Of a stretch of 50,874 nucleotides of DNA, positions 14,207-22,523 are shown in pieces. This stretch comes from Chromatiales bacterium (lineage in GTDB: Bacteria; Pseudomonadota; Gammaproteobacteria; Chromatiales; Chromatiaceae): the NCBI GenBank assembly GCA_030145425.1, contig JAQYVO010000202.1:1-50874 (forward strand). The letters run 5' to 3'. Positions within the stretch are counted from its first letter, which is position 1; every line of letters starts with the position of its first letter. The notes under the pieces were generated by a model. That model made no database searches and was not told where the DNA came from. It saw only the letters and a list, made by a program, of their open reading frames with translations. Both the position numbers and the translations under genes were made by a program.

Positions 14207-16213
14207 TCATTTTCCCAGCATTGACCGCATGTTGGCCAGATGTGCGTTGCCCCGTTGCTGTTTCTCTGATTTTGTCAGCAGGTTGTCCCGGCCCTCCCAG
14301 GCCAGATCCTCTTCAGGCAGTTCCGTCAAAAACCGGCTGGGCTCGCAGGCTGTCATTTCTCCGTAGCGTTTGCGTTTTGTGGCGAAGCTCAGGGTGAGCA
14401 CCCGCCGTGCCCGGGTCATGCCGACATAGGCCAGCCGGCGTTCCTCCTCGATGTTGTCTTCCTCGATGCTGGTGCGGTGCGGCAACAGTTCCTCTTCCAT
14501 GCCAACCAGGAATACGTAAGGGAACTCTAGCCCTTTGGCCGAGTGAAGGGTCATCAGATGTACCCGGTCTCCGCCGCTGTCGTCGTCCTGCCTTTCCAGG
14601 ATATCCTGAAGGGTGAGATGATTGATCACGTTGGACAAAGATTCCCCCGCCATGTCCCCCTTGCAAAGCCTTTCCAGCCAGGCGATCAGATCGGTAACGT
14701 TTTCCCACCGGCTCTTCGCCGTCTTGTCGCTGGCACTCGAGGAATAGAGCCAGTTCTCGTAGTCCAGCTCTTTGAGCATGCTCTTGACCGTCTTGACCGG
14801 GTGGTCGTTTTCCGCGCGTATGCGAAAACCCTCGACCCAGCGACTGAATTCCCTGAGGCGTTGAAGCGGACGGCCCGTCAGGACCTGTTCAAGTCCCAGT
14901 TCGTCACACGCATCCAGAAGAGGTATGTGACGTTCCGTGGCATAGCCGCCCAGTTTCTCCAGCGTGCCGGGACCTATCTCTCTGCGGGGTGTATTTACGA
15001 TACGCAGCAAGGCGGCATCGTCCTCGGGGTTGGCGAGCAGGCGCAGATAGGCCATCACATCCTTGATTTCGGTGCGGCTGAAAAACGAGGTGCCGCCGCT
15101 GAGATAGTAGGGAATATTCTGCTGGCGCAGTACGGTCTCGAAGAGCCGGGCCTGGTGGTTGCCCCGGTAAAGAATGGCATAGTCGCCAAAGGCAGCCGAT
15201 CCCGTGAAGCGGTGATGAATGATCTCCGAAACCACTTTTTCCGCCTCGTGGTTCTCGTTGCGGCAGGGGAGAACCTTTATGGGATCGCCGGGTCCCAGTT
15301 CACTCCACAGGCGCTTCTCGAATACATGGGGATTGTTGGCGATGAGACGGTTCGCCGCCTTCAGTATGCGACCCGTGGAGCGGTAATTCTGCTCCATCTT
15401 TATGACCTGCAGTCTCGGAAAGTCGATTTGAAGCTGTTTCAGGTTCTCGGGACAGGCGCCACGCCAGGCGTAGATGGACTGGTCATCGTCACCCACCACC
15501 GTGAGTGCCTGGCGAACCCCGACAAGATTCCGGACCAGTTCGTACTGGCTGAGATTGGTATCCTGGTATTCATCCACGAGCAGGTATCGAATCCGGTTCT
15601 GCCAGGACTCCAGGGCATCTTTCTGTTCCCGGAACAGCTCCACCGGCATCAGGATCAGGTCATCGAAGTCCACGGCGTTATATGCACGAAGTGCGCGCTG
15701 GTAGCTGCCGTAAAGCCCTGCCGAGCGTAACTCCAGGGGATTTTCCGACCTGTTGGCAGCCTCCTCGGGAGTGGTCATTGCATTCTTCCAGGCAGAAATG
15801 GTCCACTGAAAACGGGCGGCTTGACCCTCGTCGTCCGAGTCGGCACGCAAAAGTTCCCTTAGCAGATTGGCGCTGTCCTGATCATCGAAGAGGCTGAATC
15901 CGGACTTCAGCCCCAACCTTTTGTGCTCCCTGCGGATGATGTTCAGGCCCAGGGTGTGAAAGGTGGAGATGTTAAGCCCCTTAGCGCTTCCCTTTTTCAA
16001 CAGACCATTCACCCTCTCCTTCATCTCTCTGGCGGCCTTATTGGTGAAGGTGACTGCGGTGATATGCCTCGGTTCCAGGCCCACCTGGTTTATCAGGTGG
16101 GCAATCTTGCGGGTGATCACCCGGGTCTTGCCGGATCCAGCCCCCGCGAGTACCAGCAGCGGAGTATCGATGCTGCGTATAGCCTGCGACTGGGATGAAT
16201 TCAGGTTGGACAT
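14207..16213 (-). CDS. rep: ATP-dependent DNA helicase Rep
   Basis: This 668-residue 3'-5' SF1A helicase (Rep of E. coli is 673) restarts and clears replication forks. It begins MSNLNSSQSQAIRSIDTPLL, with motif I LAGAGSGKTRV near residue 25, motif Ia TFTNKAAREMKER, motif II VDEYQDTN, motif III VVGDDDQSIYAWRGA, motif IV with QNYRS, motif V LMTLHSAKGLEFPYVFL, and motif VI RRLAYVGMTRAR. The ATG at 16213 is chosen because the Rep/UvrD homology starts there; a 35-residue upstream extension has none. The C-terminus is short, as in Rep rather than UvrD/PcrA. The gene shares its terminator with the cytochrome c gene. Confidence 0.95.
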   Translation of the reverse strand: MSNLNSSQSQAIRSIDTPLLVLAGAGSGKTRVITRKIAHLINQVGLEPRHITAVTFTNKAAREMKERVNGLLKKGSAKGLNISTFHTLGLNIIRREHKRLGLKSGFSLFDDQDSANLLRELLRADSDDEGQAARFQWTISAWKNAMTTPEEAANRSENPLELRSAGLYGSYQRALRAYNAVDFDDLILMPVELFREQKDALESWQNRIRYLLVDEYQDTNLSQYELVRNLVGVRQALTVVGDDDQSIYAWRGACPENLKQLQIDFPRLQVIKMEQNYRSTGRILKAANRLIANNPHVFEKRLWSELGPGDPIKVLPCRNENHEAEKVVSEIIHHRFTGSAAFGDYAILYRGNHQARLFETVLRQQNIPYYLSGGTSFFSRTEIKDVMAYLRLLANPEDDAALLRIVNTPRREIGPGTLEKLGGYATERHIPLLDACDELGLEQVLTGRPLQRLREFSRWVEGFRIRAENDHPVKTVKSMLKELDYENWLYSSSASDKTAKSRWENVTDLIAWLERLCKGDMAGESLSNVINHLTLQDILERQDDDSGGDRVHLMTLHSAKGLEFPYVFLVGMEEELLPHRTSIEEDNIEEERRLAYVGMTRARRVLTLSFATKRKRYGEMTACEPSRFLTELPEEDLAWEGRDNLLTKSEKQQRGNAHLANMRSMLGK

Positions 16214-16511
16214 CGGGGAACAGCTTGGGAAACGGGGCGTCAATGGGAAGGGAGCTGGAGTTCCTGATATTATGCAGAACAAGCAGGTGGATTTCAGCAA
16301 CCAATAGCCGATAATCATTTTGCAGGTCAGTTCCCGCAGGTGACCCGGGCAGTCGGATACTCTATTGGAAGGTGGAAAACGCAGAATTTGCCTTCAAGGA
16401 TCGGCCGAGACCGGGCCCCCTCGAGGCTGAAAGGAAACGATTTGCATAGGCTGTGGTGGCTGAAATGGCTTCTCGCGCATCATCATTTGCTATGAATAAC
16501 AAGGAGTTAAT

Positions 16512-16841
16512 ATGAGGAAGTTTTTACTCGTACTGTCTCTGTTTCTCTCAGTACCCTTTGCTTTGGCCCAAGACCTGGGGGATGCCGCGCCTGAGCCGCT
16601 GCCACTCCCGCCCAAGGTTGAGAGCGGCGAAGTGCTGGAGCCTGAGGTCACCATTATCGAGACGCCGAATGAGCAGATTCAGCAGTACAGTGTCCATGGC
16701 AAGGTTTACATGGTCAGGATTACCCCCAACAGCGGACCGCCCTACTACCTGCTGGATCTGGATGGCGACGGTGATCTGGACGTTCGCAGCAACAACCCGG
16801 GAGACAATTGGGTTCCCCAATGGGTGTTGTTCAGCTGGTGA
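16512..16841 (+). CDS. DUF2782-family exported protein
   Basis: The 109-residue precursor has a clear signal peptide (MRKFLLVLSLFLSVPFALA, cleavage before QD), a Pro/Glu-rich linker, and a compact C-terminal domain. That domain has YSVHGKVYMVRITPNSGPPY and a Ca-binding-like DLDGDGDLDVR before the end NWVPQWVLFSW. This matches the gammaproteobacterial DUF2782 family, often found next to polA; polA is not here. A strong ribosome binding site (AAGGAG, 7 bases before ATG 16512) supports the start. The function is unknown. It lies upstream of phoB with a Pho-box-like sequence between them. Confidence 0.88.
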   Translation: MRKFLLVLSLFLSVPFALAQDLGDAAPEPLPLPPKVESGEVLEPEVTIIETPNEQIQQYSVHGKVYMVRITPNSGPPYYLLDLDGDGDLDVRSNNPGDNWVPQWVLFSW

Positions 16842-16861
16842 TCCCCCTTTTTCTGTACTGC

Positions 16862-16879
16862 CTGTAATAACAATGTAAC
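16862..16879 (+). promoter_or_regulatory. Pho box upstream of phoB
   Basis: CTGTAAT-AACA-ATGTAAC fits the paired 7-base repeats with 4-base spacing of the PhoB site (CTGTCAT-N4-CTGTCAC), with 6/7 and 5/7 matches. A minus-10-like TAATTA begins at 16893, 13 bases after the box. PhoB would then activate its own operon under phosphate limitation. Confidence 0.6.
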
Positions 16880-16918
16880 TGTGGATCGGTTGTAATTAGA
16901 CCTTTCAAGTTGTGGAAT

Positions 16919-17623
16919 ATGTCGGGAATGGCGGCCAAGATACTCATTGTTGAAGATGAACCGGCGGTACTGGAGATGATCTCCTTTGTACTGGAACAGG
17001 CGGGGTTCGAAACACAGCAGGCAGCGAATTCGGAGGAAGCCCGCAGACAGTTATCCTCCAGTCCTCCCGACATGATCCTGATGGATTGGATGCTTCCCGG
17101 AATGAGCGGCATCGAATTGACCCGGATGTTGAAGTCGGATCCCGTAACCAGCGACATACCTGTAATCCTGCTTACGGCGCGCGGTGAAGAGGATGACAAG
17201 GTGCGCGGCCTTGGCAGCGGCGCCGAGGACTATGTCCTGAAACCTTTCTCTCCCAGAGAACTCATCGCCAGAATCAAGGTGATACTGCGTCGTATCACAC
17301 CCCATGTGTTCGAAGAGGTCGTGGAGGCCGATGGACTGCAACTCGACCCCTCCTCCCGGCGGGCCCAAGTCAACGGCAAGGAGGTCGATCTGGGACCGAC
17401 TGAGTTCCGATTGCTTCACTTCTTTTTGACCCATCGCGACAAGGTCTATACCCGCTCTAAACTGCTGGACAAGGTCTGGGGTACCAACGTGTTCATCGAG
17501 GAGCGTACGGTGGATGTCCACATCCGTCGTCTGCGCAAGGCCCTGGAACCCCACAATGCGGATGGTATGGTTCAGACGGTACGGGGTGCCGGGTACCGCT
17601 TTTCCGAGCGTCACAGGGCCTGA
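16919..17623 (+). CDS. phoB: Phosphate response regulator PhoB
   Basis: This 234-residue OmpR-family regulator has a receiver domain starting [16 protein letters not shown], with phospho-acceptor D56 in [12 protein letters not shown] in [11 protein letters not shown] and K in [12 protein letters not shown]. The C-terminal winged helix has [35 protein letters not shown] and [16 protein letters not shown] and the winged-helix sequence are typical of proteobacterial PhoB, which activates phosphate uptake and scavenging genes when phosphorylated. ATG 16919 is chosen; ATG 16928 and TTG 16910 are alternatives. A Pho box precedes it. PhoR follows after 88 bases, a longer gap than usual, explained by loss of the 5' part of phoR. 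Confidence 0.95.
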   Translation: MSGMAAKILIVEDEPAVLEMISFVLEQAGFETQQAANSEEARRQLSSSPPDMILMDWMLPGMSGIELTRMLKSDPVTSDIPVILLTARGEEDDKVRGLGSGAEDYVLKPFSPRELIARIKVILRRITPHVFEEVVEADGLQLDPSSRRAQVNGKEVDLGPTEFRLLHFFLTHRDKVYTRSKLLDKVWGTNVFIEERTVDVHIRRLRKALEPHNADGMVQTVRGAGYRFSERHRA

Positions 17624-17711
17624 GTTGATACCGCGGTCCGCTGGCCTGTACTGACCATCCGGATAAAGACCGGCCTGGACAGGCTGGATAAAGTTGTGGA
17701 AGCATTTGTTT

Positions 17712-18767
17712 ATGCGCGTCAGGGGTCAAAAACGTAAAAGAAAACTCAGGCACCTGCTCAGTGGTTTCCACAAATCCACCCAGGCGCTGCCCGATGCCGT
17801 GATCGTATTCAACGACAAGGGCCAGGTTGAGTGGGGTAACATCGTGGCCCGGCAGGTGATCGGCCTGGAACGCAAGCGGGACCGGGATCGGATGATTAAT
17901 GACCTGATCTCGGCCCAGAGGTTTCAGGACTACTATGCTGAGGCCGATTACCAGCATCCGTTGCACATAGACTCACCGGTAAATGACAGTATTCGACTGG
18001 AAATTCGAATAGTACCCTACGGAAAAGCCAAGTTTCTTTTGCAAGCCAGGGATGTCACCCGTCTGCAGCAGTTGGAAACCGTACGCAAGGATTTCGTGGC
18101 CAATGTTTCCCACGAAATGCGCACCCCCCTCACCGTGATTCACGGGTATCTCGAGAGTATGGGCGAGAGCGGTGATGCGGGGCTGGATGCATGGCAGAAT
18201 GCCATCCATCGGATGCGCCAGCAGACGGGGCGAGTGCAGCGCATTGTCGGTGATCTGCTCCTGCTGTCCCGCCTGGAGGGTTCGGAGCAGATGGATGGAC
18301 AGGAGCACGTGGACGTACCCGGGATCTTGGAGGTGATCAAGGAAGAGGCACTGACACTGAGCAAGGGGCAGCACCAGATAACCGCGAACATCGACGAAAA
18401 CCTAAAGCTGCAGGGTCGCACATCGGAACTGGAGAGCGCCTTTTCCAACCTGGTGTTCAATGCGGTGCGCTACACACCGGCGGAGGGTTCTATTCATCTT
18501 CGGTGGTGGGCGAGCAAGCGTGGCCCCTGTTTTATGGTCAGGGATACCGGTATTGGCATCGAGTTGGAGCACATTCCCCGTTTGGCGGAGCGGTTCTACC
18601 GGGTAGACGTGGGGCGATCCCGGCAGAGCGGCGGGACAGGGCTCGGACTGGCCATCGTAAAGCATGTACTGACTCGCCACGATGCGCAGCTCAAGATCGA
18701 AAGCGAACCTGGCAAGGGGAGCAGTTTTAGGTGCAATTTTCCCGAATCCAGGCACCTGTCTCAGTAG
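17712..18767 (+). CDS. phoR: PhoR histidine kinase lacking its membrane N-terminus
   Basis: This is the 351-residue kinase partner of PhoB. It has a PAS-like domain (about 22-115), a HisKA box with H134 in VSHEMRTPLTV, and a catalytic domain with the N box (SAFSNLVFNAVRYTP), G1 DTGIGI, F FYRVD and G2 GGTGLGLAIV. Typical PhoR is about 430 residues and begins with two membrane helices. Here homology starts in the linker just after them (QKRKRKLRHLLSGF), and no hydrophobic segment is encoded in any frame of the 88 bases after phoB. The protein is therefore predicted to be soluble. ATG 17712 has GGAAG 9 bases upstream; TTG 17694 would add six residues. This looks like an ancestral 5' deletion. 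Confidence 0.9.
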   Translation: MRVRGQKRKRKLRHLLSGFHKSTQALPDAVIVFNDKGQVEWGNIVARQVIGLERKRDRDRMINDLISAQRFQDYYAEADYQHPLHIDSPVNDSIRLEIRIVPYGKAKFLLQARDVTRLQQLETVRKDFVANVSHEMRTPLTVIHGYLESMGESGDAGLDAWQNAIHRMRQQTGRVQRIVGDLLLLSRLEGSEQMDGQEHVDVPGILEVIKEEALTLSKGQHQITANIDENLKLQGRTSELESAFSNLVFNAVRYTPAEGSIHLRWWASKRGPCFMVRDTGIGIELEHIPRLAERFYRVDVGRSRQSGGTGLGLAIVKHVLTRHDAQLKIESEPGKGSSFRCNFPESRHLSQ

Positions 18768-18796
18768 CAACTGCCTCCCAGCGGATTCTTATTGGC

Positions 18797-18907
18797 TCAG
18801 CCGTATCGACCCTCGATGTAGTCCGAGGTTTCCTTGTGCTTCGGTGTGACGAAGAGGTCTTCCGTGGCGGTATGCTCCACCACCTTGCCCATGAGCATGA
18901 AGATGCA
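18797..18907 (-). pseudogene. pstB: Remnant of pstB (phosphate ABC transporter ATPase), C-terminus only
   Basis: On the minus strand an open stretch encodes the last 36 residues of a PstB-like ATPase: a FMLMGKVVEH segment, TEDLFVTPKHKETSDY and the diagnostic ending IEGRYG before TGA 18797. An in-frame TGA three codons upstream of the recognisable part and the lack of any Walker or signature motif show the rest is gone. Functional pst genes are not in the window. It lies between phoR (convergent) and the ApgM-like gene, in 240 bases without any intact gene. Confidence 0.8.
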
Positions 18908-19010
18908 CTCTTCTCTTCATAGATCGCATCGAGATTGTGCTCCATCTGGCCGGTCCGACGTGAGCCGGTTGACAGTTTCGCGTGGGAGCGGGGTGGTTCT
19001 GAGGTGGTGG

Positions 19011-20297
19011 CTAGGGAGCGTAGTAGGCTTCGTCTCCCGGTTTGAACTTCCGCATGACGCCCATCGCATCGAGCATGGCGCACAGCAGGCCGGTGGCAGG
19101 AATTCGCCCCAACCCTCCGGCGGCACAGTCGGCCTCGCCGAAACTGCTGCAGTGATCGCGCCGCCCTTGGGGTGAGAAAAGCAGGGATGGAACGGGGTCT
19201 CCGGTATGATTGCCGGTGTTGCAATCCGTTGAGTGATCCCCCGTGACGGCAATTGCCAGATCCCTGCCCAGCAGCGGTTCCAGATTAGCGTCTATTGCCT
19301 CCAACAGTTTTTTCTTGGTTTCGTAGTCCCCGTCGTGGGCGCAGATATCAGGCCCCTTGACATGCAGGAAGACGATGTCGTTATCCGCCAACGCCGCCTC
19401 CGCGGCCTCGAATTTGGCGGCAAGATCTGTGTTCGGCAAAGAGTTGAACCGGGGGTCTGTAAAGACGTGATAACCGAGCAGTCTGCCAAGGCCCACAACG
19501 GTGCCTTCCCCAGCCACCAGGCCCGCCCTCAGGCCCAGGTGGCCGATCAGACTGGAGGTGTTCTGCCTCAGGCCGGCGCTTCTGCAGAGTACGCCGTTGG
19601 CGGGCAACAGGTTTTCGCGCTGCCGTTCCAGGTTGACCGGGTGCTCTTTCAACCGTTCATGGGCAATAGCCATGAAGTTATTCAATGCGCGTGCCGTTCT
19701 GTCAGCGGCCTCACCGGATTGTTTTGCCATGGAGACCAGTGCGTTTTGGCTTTCGAATCCGCTACCGGGGTCCGTATCCGAGATCGCCGATGACAGGTTG
19801 CCACCGCTCAGCCTGAGGACCGCGCGGTGCTGGGTGGCCGGGCTCAGTGTGGCACAGATGTCTTCGCCGACATCGATATCCTCGAGAACACGGGTCAGTT
19901 CCCGGGTGTTTCCGCTTATACGCCCTGCCCGCCGGTCGATGATCCGGAAACCTTCGTTGTTGGCCTCCAGGGTGGCAAAGTTACAGCGTATCAGGACATC
20001 CCCAGGCTCGGTATGGATACCGATCCCGGCCGCCTCTATCGGCCCCCTCGCCATTGAGATGATCTCACTTTGCGGTATCCCCAACAGAACGCCGGTGCCC
20101 GTGTGGGTCCCCACTGGCACCCCCGCGTAGAGCGGATCGACCAGGGCACCCTGGCCGTCGCTGATAAGCCGGTCCAGGTTGGGGGTCCGTGCCTGCTCCA
20201 AAGGGGTCTTGCCCGCGAAGGCGTCGATGCCACTGTCACCCAGGCCGTCCAGTATCAAAAACAGTCCCTTTCTTTTAGCGATCATCATTGAAGACAT
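19011..20297 (-). CDS. ApgM-like phosphoglycerate mutase-family protein, divergent active site
   Basis: This 428-residue protein of the alkaline-phosphatase superfamily is most like archaeal-type cofactor-independent phosphoglycerate mutase (ApgM). It has the metal motif LILDGLGD near the N-terminus, TPNLDRL, HVKGPDICAHDGDYETKKKL, VTGDHSTDCNTGNHTGDPVP and GGLGRIPATGLL. The nucleophile loop normally reads GSDTAH; here it is G63-T64-H65-T66-G67-T68, so Ser becomes Thr and the metal-binding Asp becomes His. It may act as a phosphatase or on another phosphoglycerate rather than as a plain mutase. Its start overlaps the end of the 2-phosphoglycerate kinase gene (ATG at 20297, 20288 or 20285; the kinase stop is at 20275), which implies translational coupling. 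Confidence 0.82.
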   Translation of the reverse strand: MSSMMIAKRKGLFLILDGLGDSGIDAFAGKTPLEQARTPNLDRLISDGQGALVDPLYAGVPVGTHTGTGVLLGIPQSEIISMARGPIEAAGIGIHTEPGDVLIRCNFATLEANNEGFRIIDRRAGRISGNTRELTRVLEDIDVGEDICATLSPATQHRAVLRLSGGNLSSAISDTDPGSGFESQNALVSMAKQSGEAADRTARALNNFMAIAHERLKEHPVNLERQRENLLPANGVLCRSAGLRQNTSSLIGHLGLRAGLVAGEGTVVGLGRLLGYHVFTDPRFNSLPNTDLAAKFEAAEAALADNDIVFLHVKGPDICAHDGDYETKKKLLEAIDANLEPLLGRDLAIAVTGDHSTDCNTGNHTGDPVPSLLFSPQGRRDHCSSFGEADCAAGGLGRIPATGLLCAMLDAMGVMRKFKPGDEAYYAP

Positions 20298-21468
20298 GTT
20301 CTGGGGTGGCGGTAAATTTCTTTCCGAGAACGTCGATGATGGTGCTCATGATCTGGACAGTGGCCTTCTCTTTATCGTCATTGGCAATGATGGGGATTCT
20401 CGCCTGGTCGGCTTCGGACAAAAGGAAGGTCTGCAAGGCCCAGATCCGGTCGAAACTGGAAAGGTAGCGTTTTCCGGTCCTGTCCGGAGCTTTTTCGCCC
20501 CGGCCGCGCAGCCGCTTCCGCAGTTTGTCCTGTTTGAGTATCGCGAGCATGATGGGGACTATGACCGCATCCTGCTTCTTGTCGATCAGTTTCACCAGAG
20601 AGGGATGAACGTGAACGCCTTCCAGAATCAGAGAGATCCTTTCGGTCAACGCCCTCTGGATTACCGCCTCGCAGGGCACGGACAGCAGTTCCATCTGACG
20701 ATAGTAGCCGTTGGCGACCAGGTCTTCCTGGGTAGGTTTTTCGAAGTATCGCAGGGGCAGGGCCTCCCACGCATCGAAGGAAGAGGTATGCAGCACCGGC
20801 AGCAGGCGTTTGGGTATCATCATGCGCATGACTTCACGCAGCATGTCGGTGGACTGGGTGCGGACCACGCCGAGGCGGTGGGCCACCTCCGTGGTAATGG
20901 TGCTTTTGCCGCAGCCGGCGGTTCCGCCTATCAGGAGTATCAGGGGGCGGCCGCTGTGGGTGTAATCCACCCAGACCATATATCGCCTGGCAATATCCGG
21001 GCTGAAATATTGCTGCAGGCATTCATATGTGATCCGCCCCAGCCGGGCAGAGCTTATCTCAAGTATTTCGTTTTCCACCAGGTGCTGATAAATCTTCTCA
21101 CTGGCGGTGGTTGCTGCCTTGGTGGAGAGACCGCAGGCTTCCAGGCATAACAGATGCTGGTTCTGGGAGAAAGGTGCGGTGGTACCCTCCACGTCCTTTA
21201 CCATGATGCTGGCCGGAATTCGTCCCGATGCCTGATACGCATCGACGATATCCCGTGAGTGGGCTTTCTCGAGATGGGACAATACCAACTCACTGAGATC
21301 GGTGGTCGAGAGCTCATCCACTTCGTTAAGCTCCTGCCTGATGGCAGAGGCCAGTGTGTAGGCATCCTCGAAGTCCAGACCGGCCTCCTGCAGAGAACGG
21401 GTCAGGATGCCCCGCAGAAATGGTACTTGGGTGCCGTCGGCGGGATTGGTAATGAATGTTTTTGCCAT
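20275..21468 (-). CDS. 2-phosphoglycerate kinase-like protein
   Basis: This 397-residue protein has an N-terminal ATP-cone-like segment (VPFLRGILTRSLQEAGLDFE, residues 15-34), a helical middle and a P-loop kinase domain with GGTAGCGKST (181-190). Downstream it has LILEGVHVHPSL and the basic KLRKRLRGRGEKAPDR. The layout matches 2-phosphoglycerate kinase of methanogens, which makes 2,3-bisphosphoglycerate from 2-phosphoglycerate and ATP on the way to cyclic 2,3-diphosphoglycerate. A cyclic-DPG synthetase is not in the window. The overlapping ApgM-like gene downstream suggests a two-step unit handling 2-/3-phosphoglycerate. Both lie between two PhoB-type regulatory pairs. The function is inferred from the family. 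Confidence 0.82.
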   Translation of the reverse strand: MAKTFITNPADGTQVPFLRGILTRSLQEAGLDFEDAYTLASAIRQELNEVDELSTTDLSELVLSHLEKAHSRDIVDAYQASGRIPASIMVKDVEGTTAPFSQNQHLLCLEACGLSTKAATTASEKIYQHLVENEILEISSARLGRITYECLQQYFSPDIARRYMVWVDYTHSGRPLILLIGGTAGCGKSTITTEVAHRLGVVRTQSTDMLREVMRMMIPKRLLPVLHTSSFDAWEALPLRYFEKPTQEDLVANGYYRQMELLSVPCEAVIQRALTERISLILEGVHVHPSLVKLIDKKQDAVIVPIMLAILKQDKLRKRLRGRGEKAPDRTGKRYLSSFDRIWALQTFLLSEADQARIPIIANDDKEKATVQIMSTIIDVLGKKFTATPEHVFNDDR

Positions 21469-21818
21469 GCTATGTCAGGGTCAGGTCGCGAAATCCCTGG
21501 GCGATGTGGCCTACACGCGACCACCGGTCCAGGATAAAAAATCGAATTGTCACAAAAGAGAAACAAATCAGTCATAAAGTGGTTGCCAGAGCTGTTCCGG
21601 GTTGTCGACAAGGCCTTGCCGGAATTCTCTGCGACTGCGGTTCAGACCCATCTGAGTGCCGCAATAAATAGGATGTTATCATAAAACCTGCTCCGCTCTT
21701 CGGATGCAACTATCTAACGGACTGAAATCAATTGGGATTCTCGAAAACAACTTTATTGACACCTACACTTCCCAAAGGCAGCGTGCTTACCGGACAAAAC
21801 GGGGCATGATGGGTTTCC
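21469..21818. other. Divergent intergenic region
   Basis: This is a 350-base gap between the divergent 2-phosphoglycerate kinase and second response regulator genes. No coding frame is supported. A TTGACA at about 21757 could be a minus-35 for the regulator, but no good minus-10 follows at the usual spacing. AT-rich sequence around 21530-21580 may hold the kinase promoter. No terminator is seen. Confidence 0.4.
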
Positions 21819-22523
21819 ATGGCTGACCTGATACTGATAGTCGAAGACGAGCAGGATCTGGTGGACACACTCACCTATAACCTGCAGCGCAACGGTTACC
21901 AGACCTGTGCCGCTCTGACCGGCGCGGAGGCACTCCGGTATCTGGAGCGCGATCCCCCGCCGGATCTCATACTTCTGGATCTTATGCTTCCGGATATGGC
22001 GGGCATGGAGATCTGCGCCAACATACGCAAGGATCCCCGTCTTCGCGATATGCCCATTCTGATACTTACGGCCAGGGGAGGGGAATCGGACAGAATCGAC
22101 GGCCTGGAGGCGGGGGCTGATGACTACATCGTCAAGCCGTTCAGCATCCGGGAACTGCTGCTGCGCATTCAGGTGGTGCTGCGCCGCTGTCCGCCCGGCG
22201 CCATGGATTCGCGGCAGATCCAGTTCGGCAGTCTGATGGTTGACCCGCAGGCCTACGAGGTCAAGGTCAATGACAAGCCTGTGAACCTTTCCGCCCTGGA
22301 ATTTCGCCTGCTGATCAATTTTCTCGAAAACCGGGGACGCGCCCAATCCCGCAGTGCGCTTCTGGAAAAAGTATGGGACATCCATGCCGACGTGCAGACG
22401 CGCACCGTGGATGTCCACGTCAAGCGTCTTCGTGACAAGCTGATGGAGGCCGGGGGGTATATTCACACGGTGCGAGGCTTCGGCTATCGCTTCAGCAAGA
22501 AGCCCGAAGAGGCCGCCAGTTGA
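21819..22523 (+). CDS. OmpR-family response regulator (PhoB-like, second copy)
   Basis: This 234-residue regulator has a receiver with VEDEQDLVDTL, phospho-acceptor D54 in LLDLMLPDMAG, LTARGGESDRIDG and DYIVKPFS. Its winged-helix domain has VNLSALEFRLLINFLENRGR, TRTVDVHVKRLRDKL and VRGFGYRFS. It resembles PhoB/PhoP-type regulators more than NarL types. It overlaps the next gene, a HAMP-PAS kinase, by four bases (TTGA), so the two form a pair. The stimulus is unknown. Its position next to the phosphoglycerate enzymes and the phoBR pair suggests phosphate or carbon status, but that is inference. Confidence 0.9.
   Translation: MADLILIVEDEQDLVDTLTYNLQRNGYQTCAALTGAEALRYLERDPPPDLILLDLMLPDMAGMEICANIRKDPRLRDMPILILTARGGESDRIDGLEAGADDYIVKPFSIRELLLRIQVVLRRCPPGAMDSRQIQFGSLMVDPQAYEVKVNDKPVNLSALEFRLLINFLENRGRAQSRSALLEKVWDIHADVQTRTVDVHVKRLRDKLMEAGGYIHTVRGFGYRFSKKPEEAAS

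Noticed and set aside
14543-15730. 395-codon open frame antisense to rep
   Set aside because: It is a shadow of the rep helicase gene, whose motifs are all on the other strand.
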